From: an uncultured Clostridia bacterium
GTDB taxonomy: Bacteria > Bacillota > Clostridia > TANB77 > CAG-508
Assembly: GCA_947632145.1 (NCBI GenBank)
Contig: CANRNW010000002.1
Coordinates: 78,615-124,548 of the forward strand
DNA length: 45,934 nt
Reading direction: 5' to 3'
How positions within the stretch are numbered: the stretch's first letter is position 1; every line of letters begins with the position of its first letter. Below the pieces are notes generated by a model that was not told the DNA's origin, did no database searches, and worked only from the letters and a program-made list of their open reading frames with translations. Below, in pieces: positions 10,408-21,243 of the stretch. The translations under genes and the position numbers were made by a program.

Positions 10408-12639
10408 TTAAGCCATATTTGTAGGGTTTATATCTACTATAATTGTAGATTTTATTCTTCTATTTTTATAACAAACTTCTAAGCTTTTATTTATTATATC
10501 TATAATACTATTATTGAACCTACATTTAGCAATTATTCTCCACCTATACTTATTTTTTATTTTATTTATAGGTGATGGCATAGGTTTATATACAAGCATT
10601 TTATCACCTGCATTTTTAAGTAATATATTATATATGTATGAAGAAGTTTTCTTTATTTCTTCTTCATCCTTAGATGTAATATTAAGCATTATAATATCGC
10701 TAAATGGTGGATATTTAAGACTTTTTCTTAATATTATTTCAGATTCATAAAAAGCATCATAATCTTGCTCTTTTGCACATTCAATACTAAAATTATCTGG
10801 ATTATATGTTTGTATAACAACTTCTCCTTTTTTCTCTCCACGTCCTGCTCTTCCTGCAACTTGTGTAAGTATTTGAAAAGTTCTTTCACTTGCTCTATAA
10901 TCATCTATATTTAAACTTCCGGTCTGCAGCAACAACTCCAACTAATGTAACATTAGGAAAATGATGTCCTTTTACTACCATTTGCGTTCCTATTAGTATG
11001 TCTATGTTTTCATTTTTAAATTTCTCTAATATTTGTTCATGTGAATTCTTTTTAGTTACTGTATCAACATCCATTCTTATAGTAGATGCATTTGGAAACA
11101 TACTTTTTATTTCCGCTTCTAATTTTTGTGTTCCTGTACCAAAATATTTTACTTTCTTACTTCCACACACAGGACACGTATTAAACACCTTTGTCTCATA
11201 ACCACAATAATGGCATTTAAGCTTATTTTCATCCATGTGATAAGTTAAACTAATATTACAATTTTTGCACTTTGCAGTAAAACCACAATCTCTGCACATA
11301 ATAAATGTAGAATAGCCTCTTCTATTTAAAAATAATATTGTTTGTGCTTTTTCTTTTAAGTTTTTATCTATCTTTTCCTTTAACATTTGGCTTATCATTG
11401 ATTTGTTTCCATTAGCCAACTCTTGTTTTAAATCTACAATATGTACCTCTGGTAAATTAGATTTATTTGCTCTTTTACTCAATTTAAGTAGCTCTATTTT
11501 TCCACTTTGTGCTTTATAAAATGTATCTATATCTGGAGTTGCACTTCCTAAAACTAATGGAATATTATTATTTTTACACAAATATCTTGCTATTTCTTTG
11601 GCATTATATCTAGGTGTTGTATCAGATTTATATGATGGGTCATGCTCTTCATCTATTATTACTATTCCTAAATTTTCCATAGGTGCAAATATTGCAGACC
11701 TCGCCCCTATCAATATTTTAGATTTTCCGCTCTTTTATTTTTTGCCATTGATCATATCTTTCTCCTAGCATTAGTTTACTATGTAAAACAGATATGCAAT
11801 CTCCAAATCTTGCAAAAAATCTATTTACCATTTGTGGTGTAAGCGAAATTTCTGGTACTAGCATTATTGCTGTCTTTCCATAATCTAAGGCACTTTTTAT
11901 TAGTTGCATATATACTTCTGTTTTCCCGTGATCCAGTAATTCCATATAATAAAAATTCTTTATACTCTTTATTTTCTATTGAATTATTTACTTTATCAAA
12001 ACAAAATTGTTGTTCTTCATTTAAGATTAGTGCTGTATCTCTTGCAACTTTTTTATTTACAAACGGATTTCTTTCTATTGGTTTTTCTATAATTTCTATA
12101 TAGCCATTCTTTTCTAAAACCTTGGTTATCGCTCTTGTTGTGTCAGTTAAAGTTTCTAAATCCATTATATATATTCCATTATTTTCTTTTAAAAAATTTA
12201 ATTGTCTAATTTGTTTTTCACTTTTTATAATTTTATTTTCTATGTTAAAATCTATTTCTTCTATATCTTTTTTTAAATATACAAAATTAGCCGTTTTTTC
12301 TTTTGTTCTATTATCTAAATTTTTAGTTGTATTCCCTGGAGGTAACATAAGCTTTACGCAGTCTGATATATTACAAAAATATTTTCTTGCCATTAGTTTT
12401 GTTAACTTTATTTTTTCTTCAGATAATATAGAATCTTCTATTTCTACAATTTCTTTAGTTGCAAACTCTGACACTTCTTTTATATTTATAATAAATCCTT
12501 CTTGTTTTTTTATTCTTCCAAATGGTACAAAAACTCTAGTACCTATTTTAACTTGGCTTTCCATAGTTTTAGGTACTATATAATCAAATGTTTTATTTAA
12601 TTGCTTTGCTGTACTATTTACTATTATTTCTGCTACCAT
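10408..12639 (-). CDS. priA: Primosomal helicase PriA, read through three CGG+1 sites (four ORF fragments)
   Basis: Fragments rejoin as LLYGITGS-G-KTEVYMQLIK...QWQKIKE-G-KSKILIGARSAIFAP...[39 protein letters not shown]; 742 aa after dropping three C residues. Confidence 0.95.
10919..10921 (-). other. Candidate CGG(+1) recoding site 3: GAC CGGA AGT -> Asp-Gly-Ser (priA, third)
   Basis: GCT GCA GAC CGG AAG TTT AAA TAT AGA versus GAC GGA AGT TTA AAT ATA GAT GAT. Confidence 0.85.
11727..11729 (-). other. Candidate CGG(+1) recoding site 4: GAG CGGA AAA -> Glu-Gly-Lys (priA, second)
   Basis: AAA GAG CGG AAA ATC TAA versus AAA GAG GGA AAA TCT AAA ATA TTG ATA GGG. Confidence 0.85.
11926..11928 (-). 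other. Candidate CGG(+1) recoding site 5: TCA CGGG AAA -> Ser-Gly-Lys in Walker A (priA, first)
   Basis: ACT GGA TCA CGG GAA AAC AGA versus ACT GGA TCA GGG AAA ACA GAA GTA TAT ATG (GSGKTEVYM). Confidence 0.86.
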
Positions 12640-12675
12640 TTATTTTTCCTCCGAGTAATATTATATAATAAAAGG

Positions 12676-12716
12676 TCAAAAAAATAAACCACTTAATGTG
12701 GTTTATTTTTTAACCT
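12676..12716 (-). terminator. Intrinsic terminator, upstream of priA / downstream of 12718-13461 gene
   Basis: AAAATAAACCACTTAATGTGGTTTATTTTT inverted repeat. Confidence 0.75.
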
Positions 12717-12717
12717 T

Positions 12718-13461
12718 TTATTGATTTAGTATAGAAGTTGCAAGATCATATGCATCTTCTATTGAACTGCTATTTAATTTTTTGTATGCTTTACTAGGTA
12801 AATCACTATATTGTGTATTGTTCATGTATTTATTATCTGCATAATCATTTAATTTTACCTCTTTTGTAACTAAATTGATTATTGCCATAACTATTGAAAC
12901 AGCCATCAATACAACTACTGTAACTAAAACTAAACTATCTGTATCTACACTTGATAGTGAACTTACAAATGATATTACTAATGTTAATCCTGAATGCAAT
13001 GAAGCAATTCCAATTACTAAAATTGATAATGGTGTCCAGAAAGATAATATTAGTCCTAATGTTAATCCCACTGTATATATAATTGCTGAATTTACTGTCA
13101 TTGATAGTGTATATGGTAAAGATTTTTGATCTTTTACTAATTTAGAAATTATAAATAATATTAAAGCAACTACAATTATTGCTAATAAATATATTGCAAA
13201 CATTTTTAAGATTGATAAAAATGGATTTAATGCTTCCATATATGCATCTCTTATTTTGCTTGTAGAATTTTTTATATGTATTACTCTAATTGTTGATAAA
13301 ACATTTACTATTGCTAAAACTGCTGCAATAATTGCTGCTTTTATTGCTCCCTTCTTGATATCTTCTTTTTGTACTGCTTCTGTTACTTTTGATACAGGAT
13401 GCATTAGTAATTCAACAAATCCTGCAAATAGACCTTTCACTATGTCTAATACTTTTTCCAT
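12718..13461 (-). CDS. Multi-TM membrane protein, Yip1-like
   Basis: MEKVLDIVKGLFAGFVELLMHPVSKVTEAVQKEDIKKGAIKAA..., several TM helices; the internal Met is preferred because an RBS precedes it. Confidence 0.55.
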   Translation of the reverse strand: MEKVLDIVKGLFAGFVELLMHPVSKVTEAVQKEDIKKGAIKAAIIAAVLAIVNVLSTIRVIHIKNSTSKIRDAYMEALNPFLSILKMFAIYLLAIIVVALILFIISKLVKDQKSLPYTLSMTVNSAIIYTVGLTLGLILSFWTPLSILVIGIASLHSGLTLVISFVSSLSSVDTDSLVLVTVVVLMAVSIVMAIINLVTKEVKLNDYADNKYMNNTQYSDLPSKAYKKLNSSSIEDAYDLATSILNQ

Positions 13462-13564
13462 TATTTTTCCTCCTTTATTTTCAGGTCGACACACAAGGTC
13501 GACCTCATACAATCAAAATTATTATATTATATTAAATTTTATATTTCAATAGAACAAGTTAATT

Positions 13565-15329
13565 TTATTTATTTTCTTTTACATCTACTTTTATATGAAC
13601 TTCTCTTAATTGTTGATCTGTAACTTCTCCTGGTGCTCCCATTAGTAAATCTTGTGCTTTGCTATTCATTGGGAATGCAATTACTTCACGAATACTTGGT
13701 TCGTCTGTAATTAACATTATCATTCTATCTACACCAGGTGCAATTCCAGCGTGTGGTGGTGCACCATATTGGAAAGCATTAAACAAAGCTGGGAATTTTT
13801 TCTCTATATGCTCTTTTGTGTACCCTGCTATTTCAAATGCCTTTATCATTATTTCTGTGTCGTGATTTCTTACTGCTCCAGAAGATAATTCTATACCATT
13901 ACATACTATATCATATTGATATGCAAGTATATCTAATGGATCTTTTGTTTTTAACGCTTCAAGTCCTCCTTGTGGCATTGAAAATGGGTTATGACTGAAA
14001 GCAAGTTTTCCGGTCTTCTATTTCATACATTGGGAAATCTATAATCCAACAGAATTTAAATACATCTTTTTCTAATAAATCTAATCTGTTTCCTAACTCT
14101 GTTCTAATTTGTCCTGCTAAAGTCTCAACTACTCCCTTTTGTTCTGCTATAAAGAATATTGCATCTCCTGCATCTGAATTTGTTATTTTTAATAATTCTT
14201 CTCTTGAAGCATCATCTATAAATTTAGCTATTGGTCCTTGGAATGTTCTATCATCATTAACTCTAAGCCAAGCTAAACCTTTTGCTCCGCACTCTTTTAT
14301 TGCAAAATCTGTCATTCCATCAAAGAAACTTCTAGGGCAATCTTTAACATTATGTGTTGCAATTACTCTTACTATTTTTCCTTTAAATGCATTAAACTCT
14401 ATATTTTGGAACATTTCTGTAACATCTTGAATTATTAGTGGGTTTCTTAAATCTGGTTTATCTGAACCATATTTTAACATTGCATCTCTATATGAAATTC
14501 TTGGGAAAGGATACTCAGCAACTCTTTTGTTTGAAAATTCTTTAAATGTGTTATACATAACTTTTTCCATTACATTAAATACATCTTCTTGTGTTGCAAA
14601 TGCCATTTCCATATCTAATTGATAAAATTCACCTGGAGCTCTATCTGCTCTTGCATCTTCATCTCTAAAACAAGGTGCAATTTGGAAATACTTATCTATT
14701 CCAGAAACCATTAACAATTGTTTAAATTGTTGTGGTGCTTGAGGTAAAGCATAAAATTTACCAGGATGTACTCTACTTGGTACTAAATAATCTCTTGCTC
14801 CTTCTGGAGAAGAACTTGTAAGTACTGGTGTTTGTACTTCTGTGAAACCTCTCTCTATCATTTGATTTCTTAAAAATTGTAATATTTTTGCTCTCAAAAG
14901 AATATTTTGTTTTAACTTTTCTGAACGCAAATCTAAAAATCTATATTGCAATCTTAAATCTTCTCTTACATCTTTTTCTTCATTTACTGCAAAAGGAAGA
15001 TTTTTTGTTCTTTTTCCTAGCATTGTTACAGTATCTATAAATACCTCTATTTCACCTGTTGCAAGATTTTTATTGATTGTTTCTTCATCTCTTTTTCTAA
15101 CTTTTCCTGTAATAGATATTGTTGATTCAACTGGTATTCTTTGTACTTCATCAACCTTCTTGTCATCGCCTGATGTAACTATTTGTGTTATACCATATTG
15201 ATCTCTTAAATCAATAAATACAACTCCTCCTAAGTCTCTAACAGATTGTACCCAACCTGCCAATTTTACCTCTTGTCCTACATTTTCTAGTCTTAATTCT
15301 CCACAATTATGTGTTCTGTACTCGTTCAT
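13565..15329 (-). CDS. aspS: Aspartyl-tRNA synthetase, read through one CGG+1 site
   Basis: [51 protein letters not shown]...PMYEIED-[CGGA][50 protein letters not shown]; 587 aa after dropping one C. Confidence 0.96.
14010..14012 (-). other. Candidate CGG(+1) recoding site 6: GAC CGGA AAA -> Asp-Gly-Lys (aspS)
   Basis: GAA GAC CGG AAA ACT TGC TTT CAG TCA TAA versus GAA GAC GGA AAA CTT GCT TTC AGT CAT AAC CCA TTT TCA ATG. Confidence 0.87.
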
Positions 15330-15374
15330 GTTTTTACCTCCTTATATATTTTTGATTTTAATAATAACTTTGAA

Positions 15375-15600
15375 TATACAAAAAAAGCCCTAGTCCTCTG
15401 TATATACATACAAGGGACGAAGGACTTAAAATCTTCCGCGGTGCCACCCTATTTGAGAAATATAAAATTTCTCCACTTTTATTTTTTTTGCTCTAAGATA
15501 TGTTTTGCAATTAAACTTATTTTAAATGCTTCCAGCCAAGGCATTTATTCTCTATTAAACAGTGTCTTAATTGCTTTGTATCTTATATTAACGCAATCTT
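15375..15600 (-). promoter_or_regulatory. T-box leader of aspS
   Basis: Minus strand GGGTGGCACCGCGG plus downstream hairpin/U-tract (GTCCTTCGTCCCTTG...CAGAGGACTAGGGCTTTTTTT). Confidence 0.9.
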
Positions 15601-15601
15601 T

Positions 15602-15677
15602 TGGCTGGGGTGGGAGGATTCGAACCGCCGAAATGCTAGAGTCAAAGTCTAGTGCCTTACCGCTTGGCTACACCCCA
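15602..15677 (-). tRNA. tRNA-Gln(TTG), CCA encoded
   Basis: TGGGGTGTAGCCAAGCGGTAAGGCACTAGACTTTGACTCTAGCATTTCGGCGGTTCGAATCCTCCCACCCCAGCCA; cloverleaf, anticodon TTG. Confidence 0.95.
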
Positions 15678-15705
15678 ATATAAATAATTAAGTTAATAAG
15701 TAGTT

Positions 15706-15783
15706 TGGGGTGGAAGATGGGATTCGAACCCACGGCCTCTAGTGCCACAAACTAGCGCTCTAACCAGCTGAGCTACATCCACC
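15706..15783 (-). tRNA. tRNA-His(GTG), G-1 and CCA encoded
   Basis: GGTGGATGTAGCTCAGCTGGTTAGAGCGCTAGTTTGTGGCACTAGAGGCCGTGGGTTCGAATCCCATCTTCCACCCCA; anticodon GTG, extra 5' G. Confidence 0.94.
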
Positions 15784-15858
15784 ATTAAATTACTGTTTGA
15801 TTATTTATCAAACAGTAATTTATATTTTAATTCATATTATTATATTTGTCAAGCATTT

Positions 15859-16590
15859 TTACCTAGTTTTTGCAAATATGATAGTTCTTTTTGAACTATC
15901 TGATGTACAAGTCGTTAGTGTTATTTCTTCTACTCCACCTGTATCTCTTTCATAAAAAGATGTATCTTCAGGTGATGCTTCAAAGTTTGCATATACATAA
16001 TATGTTAGCTTTCTTCCACTTTCATCTGTTATGTATATTTTATCCCCTTCTTTTAAATTTTTATTCTTAGAAAATACTAAATTATTTCTATAATTGTGTC
16101 CTGCTATTACCACATTACCTGGTTCATTTAATTTTGCATCTACTGGGTATAATATTCCTGTTGCTGCATTTAATGAATTTAGTGTAGCTTTTTCTAATAT
16201 TGGTGTTTTTACATTATTTTTTGGTATTTCTATATAACCAACCACTACAAATCCGTTATACATAGTTTTTTTACTTGAAGAACTTGATGAACTTGAATTA
16301 TTGTTATTATTTTCGTATGGATTTGGTATTGGGGTTGCAGGTATTATGTCTGGTATCTCTTCATCAACTTCATCACCATCATTAACGTTATCATTATCAT
16401 CTTCATCTATTATATCATGGTCTCTTTTAAATTCCTCTATCTTACTATCTGCTTCTTTTTTCATGTTATCATCTCTAACTTTACTAAATATAGCAAATCC
16501 TATTAAAGCAATTATTGCTATTATAGCTATTATTAAGACCACAGTTAATACTTTTCCATATTTATTATTATTCATATCCAGCACCTCCAC
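15859..16590 (-). CDS. Sortase family protein
   Basis: N-terminal TM, GYIEIPKNNVKTPIL, NVVIAGHNYR and LTTCTSD...R catalytic signature. Confidence 0.88.
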   Translation of the reverse strand: MEVLDMNNNKYGKVLTVVLIIAIIAIIALIGFAIFSKVRDDNMKKEADSKIEEFKRDHDIIDEDDNDNVNDGDEVDEEIPDIIPATPIPNPYENNNNNSSSSSSSSKKTMYNGFVVVGYIEIPKNNVKTPILEKATLNSLNAATGILYPVDAKLNEPGNVVIAGHNYRNNLVFSKNKNLKEGDKIYITDESGRKLTYYVYANFEASPEDTSFYERDTGGVEEITLTTCTSDSSKRTIIFAKTR

Positions 16591-16639
16591 TAACCAATAT
16601 ATATTTATTATAGCATATTTTTTATATTTAGTCTAGCAA

Positions 16640-16993
<354 letters not shown>

Positions 16994-18754
16994 CTATCTT
17001 ATTAAAATTGCTTTAATTCTTCTAACTCCTGCTGAACTCGCTTCTTCTTTCTTTATAACAAATTTTCCAAGTTCTGCTGTGTGCTCTACGTGTGGTCCTC
17101 CACAAATTTCTTTGCTAAAATCACCTATTGTATATACTTTTACTTTATCTCCATATTTATTTTCAAATAAACCTATTGCTCCACTATTCTTTGCTTCTTC
17201 TAGAGACATTTCTTCACATACTACCTTTAAATCTCTTTGTATTTGCTCGTTTACTATATCTTCTACCCTTTTTAATTCTTCTGGTGTTACTTTTTGTGGG
17301 TGTGAAAAGTCAAATCTAAGTCTTTCTGTTGTGATATTTGAACCTTTTTGTGCAACATGGTCTCCCAAAACTATTCTTAATGCTTTATGCAAAAGGTGTG
17401 TTGCTGTATGGTAGCATATTGTTTCTTCGTTTCTTTCTGCTAAACCACCTTTGAATTTTTGCTCAGCACCTAATCTAGATTTTTCTTGATGTTCTTTGTA
17501 TAATTTTTGAACTTCTTCAGAGTTTATTTTAAATCCTTGTTCTTTGGCTAATTCTTCTGTTATCTCTATTGGAAAGCCATAAGTTTCGTATAATTTAAAT
17601 GCAGATGCTGAATCTATTGTATCTAATCCTTGCTCTTTTAATTTATTAGCAATTTTTTCAAATTCTCTTTCTCCATTTTCTAAGGTTTTTATAAATTTAT
17701 TTCTTTCTGTCTCTAAAATATCTAGTATTTCATCTTGTTTTTCAACTAATTCTGGATACATATCTTTTATTGTGTCTATATTTAGTTTAGCTAAATTTCT
17801 TAATTCTGAAGTATCTATTCCTAATTTTCTTAAATGTCTTATAACTCTTCTTATTAGTCTTCTTAAAATATAACCTTGTTCAATATTACTTGGTTTTACT
17901 GAATCTGATATAAGCATTATGCTTGCTCTTAAATGGTCAGCTATAATTCTACAACTTGATTCATCTTTGTTTGTAGCTAAACTATTTAATTTATCTATAA
18001 TTGGTTTAAATACTTCTATTTCAAATACATTTTCTTTTCCTTGCAATATAAATGTTGTTCTTTCTAATCCTAAACCTGTATCTACATTTTTTTGCTTTAA
18101 TTCAACATATCTTCCATCCTCTGTTTTATTATATTGCATAAAAACATTATTCCAAATTTCCATATATTTTCCGCAACTACAAGAAGGATTACAATCCGGA
18201 CAACATTTCTCTTTTCCTGTATCGTAAAAAATTTCTGTGTCTGGTCCGCAAGGTCCATGAGTTCCAGCAGGTCCCCACCAATTTTCTTTTTTACCAAAGA
18301 AGTATATTCTTTCTTCTGGTATTCCTACACTTTTCCAAATGTTAGCTGCTTCTTCATCTCTTGGGCAATCTTCATCTCCTGCAAAACATGTTACAGATAT
18401 TTTTTCATTTGGAATTCCCAATTCCTTAGTTAAAAATTCATAACTCATATTTATAGATTCTTTTTTAAAGTAATCTCCTAATGACCAGTTTCCCATCATT
18501 TCAAAGTATGTTAAATGTCCAGTATCTCCAACTTCTTCTATATCATCTGTTCTTAAACATTTTTGATAATCTGTAAGTCTTTTTCCTCCTGGATGAGTCT
18601 CTCCTAAAAGATATGGTACCAATGGATGCATTCCTGCTGTTGTGAATAATACAGATGGATCGTTTTCTGGTACTAATGGGCTACTTGGGATTATTGTGTG
18701 TCCCTTACTTTTAAAATAGTTTAAATATTTGTTTCTTAATTCTATTGCTTTCAT
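16994..18754 (-). CDS. alaS: Alanyl-tRNA synthetase, compact form
   Basis: MKAIELRNKYLNYFKSKGHTIIPSSPLVPENDPSVLFTTAGMHPLVPYLLGE...HTATHLLHKALRIVLG...GGPHVEHTAELG...AGVRRIKAI; 586 aa in a single frame. Confidence 0.93.
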   Translation of the reverse strand: MKAIELRNKYLNYFKSKGHTIIPSSPLVPENDPSVLFTTAGMHPLVPYLLGETHPGGKRLTDYQKCLRTDDIEEVGDTGHLTYFEMMGNWSLGDYFKKESINMSYEFLTKELGIPNEKISVTCFAGDEDCPRDEEAANIWKSVGIPEERIYFFGKKENWWGPAGTHGPCGPDTEIFYDTGKEKCCPDCNPSCSCGKYMEIWNNVFMQYNKTEDGRYVELKQKNVDTGLGLERTTFILQGKENVFEIEVFKPIIDKLNSLATNKDESSCRIIADHLRASIMLISDSVKPSNIEQGYILRRLIRRVIRHLRKLGIDTSELRNLAKLNIDTIKDMYPELVEKQDEILDILETERNKFIKTLENGEREFEKIANKLKEQGLDTIDSASAFKLYETYGFPIEITEELAKEQGFKINSEEVQKLYKEHQEKSRLGAEQKFKGGLAERNEETICYHTATHLLHKALRIVLGDHVAQKGSNITTERLRFDFSHPQKVTPEELKRVEDIVNEQIQRDLKVVCEEMSLEEAKNSGAIGLFENKYGDKVKVYTIGDFSKEICGGPHVEHTAELGKFVIKKEEASSAGVRRIKAILIR

Positions 18755-19075
18755 TTTTGCCTCCTAATATTTATTATATATCAATATAAAATTATAGCTT
18801 TTTCACACTCATCTCTCTTAAGTAAGAGCAATAAGTTTTATAGCTAATTGTATATCATTTAAATTTTTAAAATTTCACTTATTTATTATACACACTTTTT
18901 GCTAGTTTTTACAAGTATTTTGTTAAAAAACATTGCATTTTTTGTAATTTTTTAGTATAAAAAAATTTTTTTTTAGCATACTATTTTTACAAACACAAAA
19001 TTAGTGTAAATTGGCTTTTCCACCATATTTTATATTGAATGGTTTAGCCTTAATAATATAAAGGAGGTAATAAAA

Positions 19076-19630
19076 TTGAAAGCAACTGGTGTGGTTAGAA
19101 GAATAGATGATTTAGGAAGAATTGTTATACCTAAGGAAATTCGCAGAACTTTACACATAAAAGAAGGAGATCCTTTAGAAATATTTACAGATAAAGAAGG
19201 AGAAGTTATATTGAAAAAATATTCTCCTATTGGCGAGCTTTCAGAGTTTGCTAGTGGTTATGCAGATACTTTATCTAAAACAACTGGTCATATTGCATGT
19301 ATAACAGATAAAGATACTGTTATTGCCGTTTCTGGTGGTTCTAAGAAAGAATTTTTAGAGCAAGCGTTAAGCACAGAACTTGAAAAAGTTTTAGAAAATA
19401 AAGAAGTTTACACAAGCAAAGAAAACAACGAAATTGCTTTACCTATAACTCAAAATGATTCTAAAGAAAGAAAATATAATTCACAAGTTATATACCCTAT
19501 AATTTCAGATGGAGATGTAATTGGTAGTGTTATTTTACTTTCAAAAGAACAAAATTCAAAAATGGGAGAAGCAGAATTAAAGGTAGTTCAATCTGCTGCT
19601 GGATTTTTAAGTAGTCAAATGGACATTTAA
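19076..19630 (+). CDS. spoVT: Stage V sporulation protein T (AbrB-type regulator), TTG start
   Basis: MKATGVVRRIDDLGRIVIPKEIRRTLHIKEGDPLEIFTDKEGEVILKKYSPIGEL; AAGGAGG RBS. Confidence 0.93.
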   Translation: MKATGVVRRIDDLGRIVIPKEIRRTLHIKEGDPLEIFTDKEGEVILKKYSPIGELSEFASGYADTLSKTTGHIACITDKDTVIAVSGGSKKEFLEQALSTELEKVLENKEVYTSKENNEIALPITQNDSKERKYNSQVIYPIISDGDVIGSVILLSKEQNSKMGEAELKVVQSAAGFLSSQMDI

Positions 19631-19631
19631 A

Positions 19632-19660
19632 AATAACCTCCAAATGGAGGTTATTTTTTA
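19632..19660. terminator. Bidirectional intrinsic terminator
   Basis: AAATAACCTCCAAATGGAGGTTATTTTTT between convergent spoVT and the pilus locus. Confidence 0.85.
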
Positions 19661-19662
19661 AT

Positions 19663-21243
19663 CTAGTACTCTAAATGATCTGTTGTTATATATCTTCTAT
19701 ATTTTTCTCTTGCCAATGCTGTGTAGTATGCTTTTCTTCTATTTGCAACTTCTTGCCATGATACTTTTTCATAATTTGCTGAATCTACAATGCAATAGTA
19801 GCAAGCCTGTTCATAATGCTTATAGTATGCCTTATCAGATTCATCTTTTAAGTTTAATTTTTTAAGCACAAAATCGAAGTTTGAATATCCTGTTATTTTT
19901 CCTCCATCATTTAAATATTTACAATCAATCTTATGGTAATATCCATCATCAGCTTTTCCATCTCCATCTCCATCACTTATGAAGTATAAAGAATCTGGAG
20001 AAACATATAAATTGTTTCTTGTACTTTGCACTAAAGCATAATTATTGTAATATTTTGTTTTCATTGGAATTCCTTGTAAAAAGGTTAACATACATACGTT
20101 AGTTGATAGCATATTCCATTCATTTATATCAAGTTTTGGTAATTTATATTCATATTCTGAAGCACTACCTTGGCTATATGTTGATATTGATTGATTTAAG
20201 TTATCTTGTATAGAACTTCTTATAACCGCTGTTTTATGCTGAGCAAATATTGAATTAGAATCTTCAGGATTATTATCTGTTGTGTTAAATCTGAAAATAT
20301 ATTTTTTTATAGTAAATTCATCATAATCTATATCATTATTTTCTTCATATAGTTTATATAAATAATCCGCATTTCTCATTGCCATATCTGATGTAATCCA
20401 ACTTAAATTTTCATTTACCCAACTAGTAAATTCGAGTGCCTCACTATAATACTTTTGAGCACTACTAGGATCCACATAGTAATTATCATTTCTTGGATAT
20501 AAATATTCTTCATGTGTAGATTTAATATCAGGATTATAATAGTCACTTGTTATTTCTTTTGGATTTAGTCCCATCGTCCTAATGTTGTCATAAGTAGGAT
20601 ATGTTATATCATCACTTCCAGTTGTATATTTAAATGGTGCATATTCATATAATCTTTCACTAGATTCTATATCAGCACTTCGATTATTTGATACCAAATA
20701 ACCAGATTTTACATAATATTGTCCATCTATCCAGCCATATACAACAATATAATTGTCTAGTGTATAATTTATTACAACATCTTTTGTTCCAGTTTCATTT
20801 TTATATCTTACAGTATAATAATTATATGGTTTTAACATATATTCATACGTTGTGTTATTGTCTTCATCAGTTGTTTTCACTGGTGTATATATGTAATAGC
20901 CATCATATAGTGTAAATAATATTGCCGGAATATAACCTTTCATATGATTTATGTCGTAGCCACCCACTCCCATTTTTACTGAGAGTGATTGCATAAAGGC
21001 AGATATCGCAGATTCAACATCTTCTCTTAATGCATCTGAAACATTAGACAAACTATTATAAGAAGCATTTAGTTGAAACGCTTTTATTCCATCATAAGTT
21101 GCAGTAAGTAACATATCATCATACTGATTTTGCAATGTTAAAATATCTATTTGTGCGTCTGTATATGCTGATAGAAGCAATGTGATTGGTAATACAATTA
21201 TTATAAATATTATTGTTAAATGTTGTAATTTCATTATTTTCAC
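19663..21243 (-). CDS. Tad-locus associated membrane/secreted protein with N-terminal TM
   Basis: N-terminal hydrophobic segment, large Tyr/Asn-rich exoplasmic region; last gene of the Tad-like cluster. Confidence 0.55.
   Translation of the reverse strand: MKIMKLQHLTIIFIIIVLPITLLLSAYTDAQIDILTLQNQYDDMLLTATYDGIKAFQLNASYNSLSNVSDALREDVESAISAFMQSLSVKMGVGGYDINHMKGYIPAILFTLYDGYYIYTPVKTTDEDNNTTYEYMLKPYNYYTVRYKNETGTKDVVINYTLDNYIVVYGWIDGQYYVKSGYLVSNNRSADIESSERLYEYAPFKYTTGSDDITYPTYDNIRTMGLNPKEITSDYYNPDIKSTHEEYLYPRNDNYYVDPSSAQKYYSEALEFTSWVNENLSWITSDMAMRNADYLYKLYEENNDIDYDEFTIKKYIFRFNTTDNNPEDSNSIFAQHKTAVIRSSIQDNLNQSISTYSQGSASEYEYKLPKLDINEWNMLSTNVCMLTFLQGIPMKTKYYNNYALVQSTRNNLYVSPDSLYFISDGDGDGKADDGYYHKIDCKYLNDGGKITGYSNFDFVLKKLNLKDESDKAYYKHYEQACYYCIVDSANYEKVSWQEVANRRKAYYTALAREKYRRYITTDHLEY

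Noticed and set aside
10408-12639. priA (and fhs, aspS, def, recO) as pseudogenes
   Set aside because: Apart from CGG sites there are no stops or indels, family motifs are intact, and several are normally essential; decay would not give one identical lesion type.
18097-18297. Minus-strand 66-aa ORF inside alaS
   Set aside because: Alternate frame of an intact alaS ORF; no independent RBS or homology.
16994-18754. Short alaS as a frameshifted fragment
   Set aside because: No in-phase CGG near the end, and the next gene starts 10 bp downstream, leaving no room for the missing domain.
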